DNA from: Hyphomicrobium sp.
GTDB lineage: Bacteria > Pseudomonadota > Alphaproteobacteria > Rhizobiales > Hyphomicrobiaceae
Length of the DNA stretch: 64,000 nucleotides
Direction: 5' to 3'
Assembly (NCBI RefSeq): GCF_019744875.1
Contig: NZ_JAIETU010000015.1
Span: 1-64,000, forward strand
Position numbers and translations under genes: made by a program
Notes under the pieces: model-generated
What the model saw: the letters and a program-made list of their open reading frames with translations, nothing else
Databases searched by the model: none
Told to the model about the DNA's origin: nothing
Shown here: positions 53,995-62,609 of the stretch, one piece after another
How the letters are laid out: each line of letters opens with the position of its first letter
How positions within the stretch are numbered: position 1 is the stretch's first letter

Positions 53995-54616
53995 TCCGGG
54001 CCGTGCCCTCCTCACGTAACTCTCAGGCCGTCCGTTGCCCGCCGGATCGCAATCTCAGGCCTTCGCCGTGCAGCCAACTCCCGAACGTGCCCAATGACTT
54101 ACGCCCTTAGTAGCACGACCTGCTCGCGCCGTCCTCCAGCAAGGAGAAGACGACGGCGGGCCGGGTTGCAGAGACTTTCTTGACTGTGCATCTACGGAAA
54201 ATAACGCGACATCCCGTATGAAGACGCGCGAGGGCAGTAAAAAGTTCCGCTGCCGAACGGGTTTGCGCAGTCCGACAGCCGGGCGGGCGACGCCATCCCG
54301 TTCTATGCTTTGCAATTCTTGTTATTTGACCCCTCGGGCCAATCCAGGCTTCATGGACCTGCAAGCGCATTTCGCCATTGCCGCGGTGATTTCCAGTTCA
54401 CTTGCGCCGCGTAACCAAACGCTAAGGAGCATCCATGACCTCCGCGACTTTTCCCACCGGGCTCCGTCCCGCCGCGGCTTGCGAGCCAAGCCTCCGCCAT
54501 CCCGTGTCCTCGTGTTCGTGCCGGTGTTGTTGATCGTAAATCCGCAGACTCCGGTCTGCTGAAACCCTTCACACCCTTTGCGAATTAGCCCGCCATTGAC
54601 GGGAAAGGACACCCCC
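53995..54616. other. Intergenic region upstream of the 68-residue gene
   Basis: A 622-bp gap. A plus-strand frame at 54218-54562 exists, but it has no Shine-Dalgarno sequence, an unusual composition and a Pro/Arg-rich shadow-like sequence. A short hairpin GCAGAC-TCCG-GTCTGC sits at 54543-54558, ahead of the next gene. No other structure is convincing. Confidence 0.4.
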
Positions 54617-54823
54617 ATGTCAGACGCCTACGTTATCGAAGTTGCCGATGAGACCGCCGGTATCGTCGTTCGCCTGGAGAGCGAGAAGAGCTTCCGCTTC
54701 CACGCCTCTCTGCCGCGCTACTATGCGCTCGACGGCAAGATCTTCTCTGCGCCGCGCGATGCGGAGCGGGCCGCCCTGGCCCAGTTCGGGCGCGCCCCGA
54801 AGCAGAAAGCACGAGCAGCCTGA
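54617..54823 (+). CDS. Conserved-looking 68-residue protein
   Basis: A 68-residue cytoplasmic protein (MSDAYVIEVADETAGIVVRL start). The sequence alternates strand and turn, with FRFHASLPRYYALDGKIFSA in the middle and a basic tail. Similar small proteins occur in Hyphomicrobiales, by impression; no function is known. The ATG at 54617 has AAAGGA 11 bases upstream. Confidence 0.65.
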   Translation: MSDAYVIEVADETAGIVVRLESEKSFRFHASLPRYYALDGKIFSAPRDAERAALAQFGRAPKQKARAA

Positions 54824-54956
54824 CCTTCGGCCCGGCTGGCTCCCTGTGGCGCCGGCCGGGTCATCCACCCTTCGAGATCCGCCGCTTTCATCACGCCCCT
54901 TCTCCTGATGCACGACCTCCCTGGGCCCGGCCTTCACCGGCATGTGGTTCACACTT

Positions 54957-54991
54957 GGGCCGGCTTGCCCGCGCAGGCCGGCCCATTTTTC
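54957..54991 (+). terminator. Strong terminator hairpin in the sulfate-binding-protein leader
   Basis: TGGGCCGGC (54957-54965), 12-base loop, GCCGGCCCA (54978-54986), then five T. It ends 50 bases before the sbp start. An upstream near-copy TGGGCCCGGCC (54923-54933) could pair with the same 3' arm, giving a mutually exclusive structure. It may simply terminate the 68-residue gene or may act as an attenuator. Confidence 0.8.
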
Positions 54992-55040
54992 CGAAATTCC
55001 GTTTCGTCCAAGATCCGTTCGTCCAAGAAAGGCTCATACG

Positions 55041-56045
55041 ATGTCCACGTCCCGCTTCCTTCTCGCCGGTCTCAGCCTCGGGCTTGCCGCGCTCGCCCCG
55101 ATCTCGGCGCACGCGCAAGACACGCTTCTCAACGCGTCCTACGACGTCTCTCGCGAGCTCTATAAGGAGATCAATCCCGCCTTCGCCGCGTTCTGGAAGG
55201 CGAAGAAGGGCACCGACATCACCATCAACCAATCTCATGGCGGCTCGACCAAGCAGGCGCTCTCGGTCTCCAACGGCCTTGAAGCGGACGTGGTAACGTT
55301 GAACCAGCCGACCGACCTGGATTTTCTCGCGAGCAAGAACGTGATTGCCGCGGATTGGAAGACGAAGTTCCCGCATGACGCCGCGCCTTACACCACGACG
55401 AGCGTGTTCCTGGTCCGCAAGGGCAATCCGAAGGGCATCAAGGACTGGTCGGATCTCGTGAAGCCCGGCATTTCGGTCGTCATTCCCAATCCCAAGACAT
55501 CGGGCAACGGCCGCTACACCTACCTTGCGGCGTGGGGCTATGCGCTCGAGAACGAGAAGACGCCGGAAAAGGCACGCGCCTTCGTCACCAAGCTGTTCGG
55601 CAACGTGCCGGTGTTCGATGGCGGCGGGCGCGGCGCCACGACCACGTTCACGCAGCGCGACGTGGGCGATGCGCTTGTGACGTTCGAGAACGAGGTGGCG
55701 CTGGTGGCGGCCGAGTTCGGCGACAAGTTCGACGTGGTCTATCCCTCGCTCAGCATCGAAGCCGCGCCGCCGGTTGCGGTTAACGACATCGTGACGAAGA
55801 AGCGCAACTCGGGCGAGGCAGCAAAGGCCTATCTCGATTTCCTGTTCACGGCGGATGCGCAGGCGATCATCGCCAAGCACAACTTCCGGCCGCGTGACGC
55901 AGCAGTGCTGAAGGCGAACGCCTCGCGCTTCCCGGAGATCAAGACGTTCAAGCTCGAGCAGTACTTCGCCGGCTGGGCTGAAGCGCAGAAGGAGCACTTC
56001 GCCGACGGCGGCGTCTACGACCAGATCACCACCAAGAGCAACTGA
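55041..56045 (+). CDS. Sulfate ABC transporter periplasmic binding protein
   Basis: A 334-residue exported solute-binding protein of the Sbp/CysP type. The signal peptide ends at AHAQDTLLNASYDVSRELY; the mature start LLNASYDVSREL is diagnostic. Binding-site segments are QSHGGSTKQA, NQPTDLDFLA and NPKTSGNGRYTYLAAWGYA. It delivers sulfate (or thiosulfate) to a CysTWA permease, but no permease genes are in the window. The ATG at 55041 is preceded by GAAAGGC. It begins a region rich in sulfur-metabolism genes and ends at a strong terminator. Confidence 0.93.
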   Translation: MSTSRFLLAGLSLGLAALAPISAHAQDTLLNASYDVSRELYKEINPAFAAFWKAKKGTDITINQSHGGSTKQALSVSNGLEADVVTLNQPTDLDFLASKNVIAADWKTKFPHDAAPYTTTSVFLVRKGNPKGIKDWSDLVKPGISVVIPNPKTSGNGRYTYLAAWGYALENEKTPEKARAFVTKLFGNVPVFDGGGRGATTTFTQRDVGDALVTFENEVALVAAEFGDKFDVVYPSLSIEAAPPVAVNDIVTKKRNSGEAAKAYLDFLFTADAQAIIAKHNFRPRDAAVLKANASRFPEIKTFKLEQYFAGWAEAQKEHFADGGVYDQITTKSN

Positions 56046-56069
56046 CCGCTCGCAAAACCCAACGCATGA

Positions 56070-56104
56070 AGCCCGGCCCGCTTGCAGAGCGGCCGGGCTT
56101 TTTG
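56070..56104 (+). terminator. Rho-independent terminator after the sulfate-binding protein
   Basis: AGCCCGGCC (56070-56078), 12-base loop, GGCCGGGCT (56091-56099), then a T-run. It lies 25 bases past the stop and faces the convergent outer-membrane protein gene. Confidence 0.9.
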
Positions 56105-56124
56105 CTTGGGCGGAAGCTGGTGTG

Positions 56125-57432
56125 CTAGTCGAACCGGTAGTTGAGGTACACGCGCGTCGTGTGGACATCCGCTTCGGACGTCACGGTTCCGATCGGAGTG
56201 CTGATGAGCGTTTCCTCGCCCATGGCCGCATAACGATACTCGGCGCGGAGCGAGAGGTTCTTTCCGATCAGCGTTTCAACACCACCGCCGACAGTCACGC
56301 CGCCAAAGGACGGTATGGAGAGCGTGTCGGTCGGGAAGCCGACCGACACGATATGGAGGTCGCTCATGTCGAGCCACGAATATCCGACCAGGCCGTAGAC
56401 GAGCGTGTCGCTGGCGAGCAGATATCCGGCTCTCGCGGCCACGGTGTAGAGCTCGTCCATCTGCGGAAGCTGAACTGTGCCGACTGTCGAGCCAAAGGCG
56501 CTGACTTCGATCTCGGAGTCCTGCAGCGTCTTGTCCACGGCGCCGAACACGCCAATGAGCCAGCTCGGCGCCACCCGGTGGTCGTAGCCGACCATGATGG
56601 AGCCGCCAAAGTCGCCACCGCCCATGCCCTCGTTGCTGGATGAGCCGAAAAATGGCGAGTAAGCATTGATCTCGCCATCGAGCCCGCTGACACCGGTGCC
56701 GATGCCGGCGTAGAATCCGGTCCATGAACTCGTGAGGCGTTCGTACGGCGCCCTGTCGCTGCCACCGCCGCCGAAGCGATACGCCAGTCCGACGCGCCCG
56801 GTGTGCAGCACGGTGTCGGAAGTAACGTCGATCGCGCCCGGAATGGAGAACAGTGTCTCCCCCTCGAGATAAGAGGCGCGGTATTCGCCGGTGAGCGAGA
56901 TGTTGGACGTGAGGCGATGCTCGAACCCGCTGCCCACGACGATGCCGCGTCCGTCCGGAACCTTCAAATCAACCAAGCCACCGAACGTGACGTCCGTGAA
57001 TGCGGCCTCGGTGTATCCGACGAGAAAGTACGAGAGCGTGTCGGGCGTCACGAGCGCTCCCGCGCGGGCGCCAACCGTCCATGCGTGTTCGACGCCGAAC
57101 AGGTCTGGAGATGCGCCCAGCCCTGCCCCGCCGAACGGAATTTTCGTTTCGGTGTTTGACCAGTCGATGTTGGCAAAGGCCCCGACGACGAGCCAGTTGT
57201 TTACCTGATAGTCGGCGCCGAGCCTGAGCGACGCGCCGAAGCCGCTGGTGCCGACATCATCGGAACCGGAGTTCAAGAGGCCAAGCACAGAGGTGTCGTA
57301 TTCCGTCGAGACCACGTCGGCGCCAATGCCGACGCCGATGTAGACCTGCGTCCAATCCTTGGCGGCGGCGGTGTGCGCAAACGCTGCGCACCCAACGACG
57401 GCGGACGCCGCAGCGATCAGACGCTTCCCCAT
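56125..57432 (-). CDS. Outer-membrane protein with two tandem Omp25/RopB-like barrels
   Basis: A 435-residue exported protein; signal peptide ends near TAAAKDWTQV. Residues 26-220 and 236-435 are two similar halves, each opening with a GxYxGxG-like strand (VYIGVGIGADV; FYAGIGTGVSG) and ending in a barrel C-terminal strand (GLAYRF; YLNYRFD). Internal equivalents include VGARAGALVTPDTLSYFLVG and VAARAGYLLASDTLVYGLVG. It thus looks like a duplicated eight-stranded Omp25/RopB barrel in one chain. Such porin-like proteins are structural outer-membrane components in Hyphomicrobiales. Confidence 0.85.
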   Translation of the reverse strand: MGKRLIAAASAVVGCAAFAHTAAAKDWTQVYIGVGIGADVVSTEYDTSVLGLLNSGSDDVGTSGFGASLRLGADYQVNNWLVVGAFANIDWSNTETKIPFGGAGLGASPDLFGVEHAWTVGARAGALVTPDTLSYFLVGYTEAAFTDVTFGGLVDLKVPDGRGIVVGSGFEHRLTSNISLTGEYRASYLEGETLFSIPGAIDVTSDTVLHTGRVGLAYRFGGGGSDRAPYERLTSSWTGFYAGIGTGVSGLDGEINAYSPFFGSSSNEGMGGGDFGGSIMVGYDHRVAPSWLIGVFGAVDKTLQDSEIEVSAFGSTVGTVQLPQMDELYTVAARAGYLLASDTLVYGLVGYSWLDMSDLHIVSVGFPTDTLSIPSFGGVTVGGGVETLIGKNLSLRAEYRYAAMGEETLISTPIGTVTSEADVHTTRVYLNYRFD

Positions 57433-57682
57433 TTCGCTGCTCCCCCGAGCACACTGATTCGTTGACGCTCATTGTACGGAAACTACGCCAACACCCCCAC
57501 CAGAACCTAATCTTATTCACCGGAAAGAGCACTTCTCGCAACTCCTTACGGGGCGGCGTTCGAGCGGCGCTCCGCGCGGAACGTGATTTGCTTATCCAAT
57601 CTTCTTGGTTCGCTGTTGCGAGGGCGATTTCTAACATCCTGGACACACGCTCTTTTTGCTTCAGCCAGGGATCCAGCCGCCC

Positions 57683-58597
57683 GTGTCATTCCACATCGAA
57701 GGCGTCGTCAGCGCGCTCAAAGCGGCGCGCGGCACGCTCAGCCGTACCGCCGACAAATCCGGTCGCGTCCTCGACCTCCCCTCGCCGCGCCACATCGAAA
57801 CGGCCATCGCGGGCCTCACGAGCGCGCTGTTCCCGCGCCGTGTCGGCGGGGCGCGTGCCGACAGCAACGGCGCACTCGACTACTTCGTCGGGCACACGCT
57901 GAGCCAGGCGCTCGACGGCCTGCAGGCGCAGGTCGTCCGCGAGCTTGCGTTCACCGCGTCGCTTGCGGCGGACGGCATCGTCGATACCGAGCAGACGTCG
58001 CGCTCCATCGTGCAGGAGTTCGCGGAGCGGCTTCCCGGCATTCTCGAGGTTCTCTACAGCGACGTGCGCGCGGCCTACGACGGCGATCCGTCCGCGAAAA
58101 GCCTCGACGAAGTCCTGCTCAGCTATCCCGGCATCAAGGCCGTCGTGCACCACCGGCTCGCGCACGCGCTTTACAAGCTCGATCTGCCGATCATCGCGCG
58201 CATCGTGGCCGAGCACGCGCATTCGGCCACCGGCATCGACATCCATCCCGGAGCGGAAATCGGCGGCAGCTTCTTCATCGATCACGGCACGGGTGTCGTG
58301 ATCGGGGAAACAGCCGTCATCGGCGAACGCGTGCGGCTTTATCAGGCGGTCACGCTCGGCGCCAAGCGGTTCTCCGTCGACGACAACGGCGCGCTCGTGA
58401 AAGGGCTGCCGCGCCATCCGATCGTACAGGACGACGTCGTGATCTACGCGGGAGCGACCATTCTCGGCCGCGTCACGATCGGGCGCGGCTCCGTCATCGG
58501 CGGCAACGTCTGGCTGACGCGAAGCGTGCCGCCCGGAAGCAACATCGTCCAAGCGCAGGCCCGCAGCGACGTGTTCGACAGCGGAGCAGGAATTTAA
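57683..58597 (+). CDS. cysE: Serine O-acetyltransferase (SAT, EpsC-like)
   Basis: Transfers acetyl from acetyl-CoA to serine to give O-acetylserine, the carbon skeleton for cysteine. The 304-residue product has an all-helical N-terminal part and a left-handed beta-helix with hexapeptide repeats, including TGIDIHPGAEIGGSFFIDHG with the catalytic His/Asp and GVVIGETAVIGERVRLYQ. The C-terminal PPGSNIVQAQ is typical. The start is uncertain: GTG at 57683 or TTG at 57656. The encapsulin gene follows 93 bp downstream; SAT genes are known neighbours of family 2A encapsulins. Confidence 0.92.
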   Translation: MSFHIEGVVSALKAARGTLSRTADKSGRVLDLPSPRHIETAIAGLTSALFPRRVGGARADSNGALDYFVGHTLSQALDGLQAQVVRELAFTASLAADGIVDTEQTSRSIVQEFAERLPGILEVLYSDVRAAYDGDPSAKSLDEVLLSYPGIKAVVHHRLAHALYKLDLPIIARIVAEHAHSATGIDIHPGAEIGGSFFIDHGTGVVIGETAVIGERVRLYQAVTLGAKRFSVDDNGALVKGLPRHPIVQDDVVIYAGATILGRVTIGRGSVIGGNVWLTRSVPPGSNIVQAQARSDVFDSGAGI

Positions 58598-58690
58598 ATC
58601 TTATCTTGACGGCCGAGCCGCAATGCGCAATTCGTTGCGACGCGAATTCGGAGTAAAATATTCTCCAATATAACAGAATCAGAGGATAAT

Positions 58691-59602
58691 ATGGCAGACG
58701 AAGAGCAGACAGCGTTGGGTGATGTCGCCGCAAGGCAATTGGCCAATGCGACCAAAACCGTTCCGCAGATGTCGAGCATCACCCCGCGGTGGCTCGTGCA
58801 TTTCCTCAACTGGGTTCCGGTCGAAGCGGGCATCTACCGCGTCAACCGCGTGAAGGACGAGGACAGCGTCGAGGTCGCCTGCTCGCTGCGCGACGAACGC
58901 GCGCTCCCGAACACCTACGTCGACTATGTCGACAATCCCCGCGAGTACATGCTCTCGGCCGTCAACACGGTTCTCGACATCCACACCCGCGTGTCGGACC
59001 TCTACTCGGTGCCGCACAACCAGATCAAAGAGCAGCTGCGCCTCACGATCGAGATCATCAAGGAGCGCCAGGAAAGCGAGCTCATCAACAACAAGGAATA
59101 CGGCCTGCTCGCCAGCGCAGCCGCTTCCCAGAAGATCAAGACGCGCACGGGCGCACCGACGCCGGACGACCTCGACGAGCTGATCAGCCGCGTCTGGAAA
59201 GAGCCCGCGTTCTTCCTCGCCCATCCGCTCGCCATCGCCGCCTTCGGCCGCGAGTGCACCCGCCGCGGCGTGCCGCCGCCGACGATCAACCTGTTCGGCT
59301 CGCCGTTCCTGACGTGGCGCGGCATTCCGCTCATTCCCTCCGACAAGCTCGAAATCAAAGCCGGCAAGACGAACATCCTTCTCATCCGCACCGGTGAATC
59401 GAAGCAGGGCGTCGTCGGCCTCTACCAGCCGGGCCTGCCCGGCGAGCAGAGCAAGGGCCTCTCGGTGCGCTTCATGGGCATCAACCACAAGGCGATCGCC
59501 TCCTACCTCGTCTCACTCTACTGCTCGCTTGCGGTGCTGACCGAGGATTCCCTCGGCGTGCTCGAAGGCGTCGAAGTGGGCAAGTACCATGAGTACAAGT
59601 GA
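58691..59602 (+). CDS. Family 2A encapsulin shell protein (SrpI-like)
   Basis: A 303-residue protein matching SrpI-type family 2A encapsulins, HK97-fold proteins that assemble into 60-subunit shells. Diagnostic stretches are ARQLANATKTVPQMSSITPR and WVPVEAGIYRVNRVK near the N-terminus, NNKEYGLLASA in the middle (HK97 spine helix region) and FGRECTRRGVPPPTINLFG later. The published SrpI shell of Synechococcus elongatus is sulfur-regulated and encloses a cysteine desulfurase. The ATG at 58691 has AGAGGATAAT directly upstream. The stop overlaps the next ORF by 14 bases, and that ORF is a cysteine desulfurase, exactly the known cargo. Confidence 0.93.
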   Translation: MADEEQTALGDVAARQLANATKTVPQMSSITPRWLVHFLNWVPVEAGIYRVNRVKDEDSVEVACSLRDERALPNTYVDYVDNPREYMLSAVNTVLDIHTRVSDLYSVPHNQIKEQLRLTIEIIKERQESELINNKEYGLLASAAASQKIKTRTGAPTPDDLDELISRVWKEPAFFLAHPLAIAAFGRECTRRGVPPPTINLFGSPFLTWRGIPLIPSDKLEIKAGKTNILLIRTGESKQGVVGLYQPGLPGEQSKGLSVRFMGINHKAIASYLVSLYCSLAVLTEDSLGVLEGVEVGKYHEYK

Positions 59603-61694
59603 CTACCCCAACCCGGGCCCCGATCCCCTGAGCGGGCCGCTGCCGGAGCCGACGCGGATCACCCCGTCGCTCGGCGGCGCGGGGCTAAGTCCGCAAGGGC
59701 TTAGTCCAGGCTCTGGGCTGCCGGATGAGGCGGCGCTGACGCGGCTTGCGAACCAGTTTTTCGCTTCGCCGCCCGGCTCGCCTGCAGCGTTTCTGCCGGG
59801 CATTCCGCCCGGCGCGACGCCCCAGGGGCTCACGCCCGATTTCCCCAGTGCTGCCGACCCGAGCCGGTTCACGCCGTCGCTCGGCGGCCTCGGATTTTCG
59901 CCTCAGGGCGTAAACCCGTCGTACGGGGTTCCGAACGAAGCGTCTCTCGCGAGACTCGCGAACGACGTCTTCTCGGCACCCGGCGTGCCTGCCGGTCTCT
60001 CTCCGGCAGCACCCGGCATCCCCGTGTCAGCGCCGCCGCAAGTGCTGGTTCCGGATATCCCGCTCTCCTCGCCCCCGTCGCAGGGGACGGTGGGCAACCC
60101 GTTCTCGATCCCGCTTCCGTTCGAGGCGGAGCTCAAGGCGCTGTTGGGCGGAACTCCTGTCGAGGAGCCTGCGCACCACGACATGGAACTCGTGTCCGAC
60201 ATCCCGCTTTCGACGCCGCCCTCGGCGGGTACGAACAAGCGTGCCGATGCCTCACCCGTTCCTCTCCCGTACGACGCCGATCTCAAGGCGTTGCTCGGCG
60301 AGATCGGGGGCGAAAGCCGCTTGTCCGGACCGGCGGGCGATGCGTCCTCGCCGTTCTACTTCATCAAAGACGTCCGCGGCGGGCCTTACGGCTCCAATGG
60401 CATCGGCGTTCCGGGGGCAAGCGCTCCCGGCATTCACTCCGAGTTCGCCTCGGCGCATCCCCCGTTCGACGTGAACGCAATCCGCCGGGATTTTCCGATC
60501 CTCAAGGAGCACGTCAACGGCCGTCCGCTGGTGTGGCTCGACAATGCAGCCACGACGCAAAAACCGCAGTCGGTCATCGACCGGCTGGCGCACTTCTACA
60601 CCCACGAGAACTCGAACATCCATCGGGCGGCACATGAACTCGCCGCGCGGTCGACGGACGCCTACGAGGGCGCGCGGACGAAAATCCAGCGCTTCATCAA
60701 TGCGCCGTCACTCAACGAGATCATCTTCACGCGCGGCACGACCGAGTCCATCAACCTGGTCGCGGCCACGTTCGGCCTGCAGCATGTCGCTCAAGGCGAT
60801 GAGATCGTCATCACGCACCTCGAGCATCACGCCAACATCGTTCCCTGGCAGCAGCTTGCGCTCGCCAAAGGCGCGAAGCTGCGCGTGGCGCCCGTGGACG
60901 ACAATGGCGCCGTGCTGCTCGACGAATACGCGAAGCTGCTCAACGGGCGCACGAAGCTCGTCTCGTTCACGCAGGTCTCGAACGCGCTCGGTACTGTCAC
61001 GCCCGCCAAGCAGATGGTGGAGATGGCAAAGCGTGTCGGCGCGCGCGTGCTCGTCGATGGGGCGCAGTCGGTCTCGCACATGAAGGTGGACGTGCAGGAT
61101 CTCGGCGCGGACTTCTTCGTGTTCTCGGGCCACAAGCTGTTCGGGCCGACGGGCATCGGCGTGTTGTGGGGCAAGCAAGACCTGCTCGACAGCCTGCCGC
61201 CCTATCAGACCGGCGGCAACATGATCCAGGATGTGACGCTCGAGCGGAGCATCTTTCACAAGGCTCCAAATCGCTTCGAAGCCGGAACGGGCAACATCGC
61301 GGATGCGGTGGGGCTTGGCGCGGCGATCGACTATGTCGAACGCATTGGCCTTGAGAACATCTCGCACTACGAGCACGGTTTGCTGACGTACGCGACCCAG
61401 CGGCTCCTGAGCGACGTTCCGGGCATCCGGATCATCGGCACGGCACCGGAAAAGGCGGGCGTCATCTCGCTCGTGCTGAAGGGCGTACCGAGCGAGGAAG
61501 TCGGTGCGCGTCTCAACAAGTACGGCATCGCCGTGCGGTCGGGCCACCACTGCGCCCAGCCTATCCTGCGCCGCTTCGGACAGGAAACGACGGTGCGGCC
61601 CTCGTTCGCGTTCTACAACACCTGCGGCGAAATCGATCTGCTGGTCGAGGCGCTTGCGGACATCCAGCGCCAGAGCGGGCATTCGCACCTCTGA
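59589..61694 (+). CDS. Cysteine desulfurase with N-terminal encapsulation domain
   Basis: A 701-residue PLP enzyme. Residues 292-701 form a SufS-type desulfurase: WLDNAATTQKPQ, the HLEHHANIVPW loop, PLP lysine Lys516 in FSGHKLFGPTG and catalytic Cys655 in RSGHHCAQPILRRFG. It converts cysteine to alanine plus enzyme-bound sulfane sulfur. Residues 1-290 are a Pro/Gly/Ser-rich, largely disordered extension, as in encapsulin-packaged desulfurases. It contains two repeated motifs: RxTPSLGG...L(T/A)RLAN at 23-62 and 93-132, and DIPLSxPPS...LKALLG at 156-187 and 204-237. The ATG lies inside the encapsulin gene, so the two are translationally coupled. Confidence 0.94.
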   Translation: MSTSDYPNPGPDPLSGPLPEPTRITPSLGGAGLSPQGLSPGSGLPDEAALTRLANQFFASPPGSPAAFLPGIPPGATPQGLTPDFPSAADPSRFTPSLGGLGFSPQGVNPSYGVPNEASLARLANDVFSAPGVPAGLSPAAPGIPVSAPPQVLVPDIPLSSPPSQGTVGNPFSIPLPFEAELKALLGGTPVEEPAHHDMELVSDIPLSTPPSAGTNKRADASPVPLPYDADLKALLGEIGGESRLSGPAGDASSPFYFIKDVRGGPYGSNGIGVPGASAPGIHSEFASAHPPFDVNAIRRDFPILKEHVNGRPLVWLDNAATTQKPQSVIDRLAHFYTHENSNIHRAAHELAARSTDAYEGARTKIQRFINAPSLNEIIFTRGTTESINLVAATFGLQHVAQGDEIVITHLEHHANIVPWQQLALAKGAKLRVAPVDDNGAVLLDEYAKLLNGRTKLVSFTQVSNALGTVTPAKQMVEMAKRVGARVLVDGAQSVSHMKVDVQDLGADFFVFSGHKLFGPTGIGVLWGKQDLLDSLPPYQTGGNMIQDVTLERSIFHKAPNRFEAGTGNIADAVGLGAAIDYVERIGLENISHYEHGLLTYATQRLLSDVPGIRIIGTAPEKAGVISLVLKGVPSEEVGARLNKYGIAVRSGHHCAQPILRRFGQETTVRPSFAFYNTCGEIDLLVEALADIQRQSGHSHL

Positions 61695-61721
61695 TCGCTC
61701 GCAACATTGCGCAACTGCCTT

Positions 61722-61751
61722 GCGGCGGCCTCACGGATGTGGGGCCGCCGC
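61722..61751. terminator. Bidirectional hairpin between desulfurase and DUF4326 genes
   Basis: GCGGCGGCC (61722-61730), 12-base loop, GGCCGCCGC (61743-61751), overlapping the 3' end of the DUF4326 gene. The 9-bp stem is strong, but neither side has a good T-run. Confidence 0.5.
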
Positions 61752-62105
61752 TTGATTGTGAGTGCGCGTGTCGGCGGAGGCGAGACGGTCCGACGCGCGG
61801 GGCTCATCGGCTTCATTGGCGAGCGCAATCAGAACGTCGGCGTGGCAGGGCTCACCCGGCTTGCACCAGCACGCGAGGTTCTTGCCCTTCAGCTCGTGTA
61901 GATGTTCGCGCAGCAGCGTCATGCCCTTGAGCGTGGTCTTGAGCCACTGGGCGTAGGCATCCCGGGCCCAGGCCTTGCCGAGATAGACCTGATGGCCGAA
62001 CGGGAACGGATTGCCCCACTTGCTGCCGCGGCCGACGTAAACTGTGTCGGGCGGCAGGCGCCATCCCTTGAAGATCCTGCGCTGGACACGTCTCGGGCCC
62101 GCCAT
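61731..62105 (-). CDS. DUF4326 protein
   Basis: A 124-residue protein with the DUF4326 pattern: DTVYVGRGSKWGNPFPFG, then LRGKNLACWCKP-like LKGKNLACWCKPGEPCHADVL. The Cys-x-Cys...Cys-His cluster could bind metal. The family has no assigned function and is common in phages and bacteria. The ATG at 62105 is preceded by GGAGG. The tail after residue 105 is low-complexity. Confidence 0.82.
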   Translation of the reverse strand: MAGPRRVQRRIFKGWRLPPDTVYVGRGSKWGNPFPFGHQVYLGKAWARDAYAQWLKTTLKGMTLLREHLHELKGKNLACWCKPGEPCHADVLIALANEADEPRASDRLASADTRTHNQAAAPHP

Positions 62106-62192
62106 CGCTGCCTCCAATCGGCATTCTCAGGCGCGACGCTACGCGGCTTCGTGCCGATACAAAAGAGCCTCAAGCGCGGGCATCGACAGGTT

Positions 62193-62609
62193 TTACTTTC
62201 GCGACTGCAGCAGCGCGCTTGCGGCAATGGCCGCAACCATGGCGGCGACGAACACCACCGTCGCCGGGGCGGCCAACGGAAGGGAGGCAAGCGCGGGGCC
62301 CGGACAGAAGCCCGCCAGCCCCCAGCCGATGCCGAACACGGCCGCGCCGGCAATGAGGCGGCGATCGATCGGCGCGTTGGCGGGCGGCACATGGAAGCTC
62401 GTGCCGTCGAGCGGGGCGGCGCGCTTGCGCACCAGCCAGAACCCGGGCGCCGCTATTCCAATAGCTCCCGCCATCACGAAGGCGAGGCTCGGGTCCCATG
62501 CGCCCGCGATGTCGAGAAAGTTCTGAACCTTCGCGGGGTCGATCATGCCGGACAAAATCAGCCCGATGCCGAACAAAAGACCCGCGGCCAGCGCTCCGAT
62601 CACGCCCAT
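62193..62609 (-). CDS. YeeE/YedE-type permease, half-size (DUF6691)
   Basis: A 138-residue membrane protein with about four helices, one half of a YeeE/YedE (DUF395) sulfur-compound transporter. It carries the conserved FGIGWGLAGFCPGPALASL, whose cysteine is thought to relay sulfur. YeeE/TsuA transports thiosulfate in one chain; here the function is split over two adjacent genes. The ATG at 62609 lies inside the end of the other half (10-base overlap), so they are co-translated. Confidence 0.87.
   Translation of the reverse strand: MGVIGALAAGLLFGIGLILSGMIDPAKVQNFLDIAGAWDPSLAFVMAGAIGIAAPGFWLVRKRAAPLDGTSFHVPPANAPIDRRLIAGAAVFGIGWGLAGFCPGPALASLPLAAPATVVFVAAMVAAIAASALLQSRK

Noticed and set aside
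54218-54562. 114-residue plus-strand ORF in the gap before the 68-residue gene
   Set aside because: No Shine-Dalgarno sequence, Pro/Arg-rich and no recognisable domain.
58650-58666. GGAG-N9-CTCC dyad before the encapsulin gene as an operator
   Set aside because: Only four bases per arm and mismatched inside; too weak to call.
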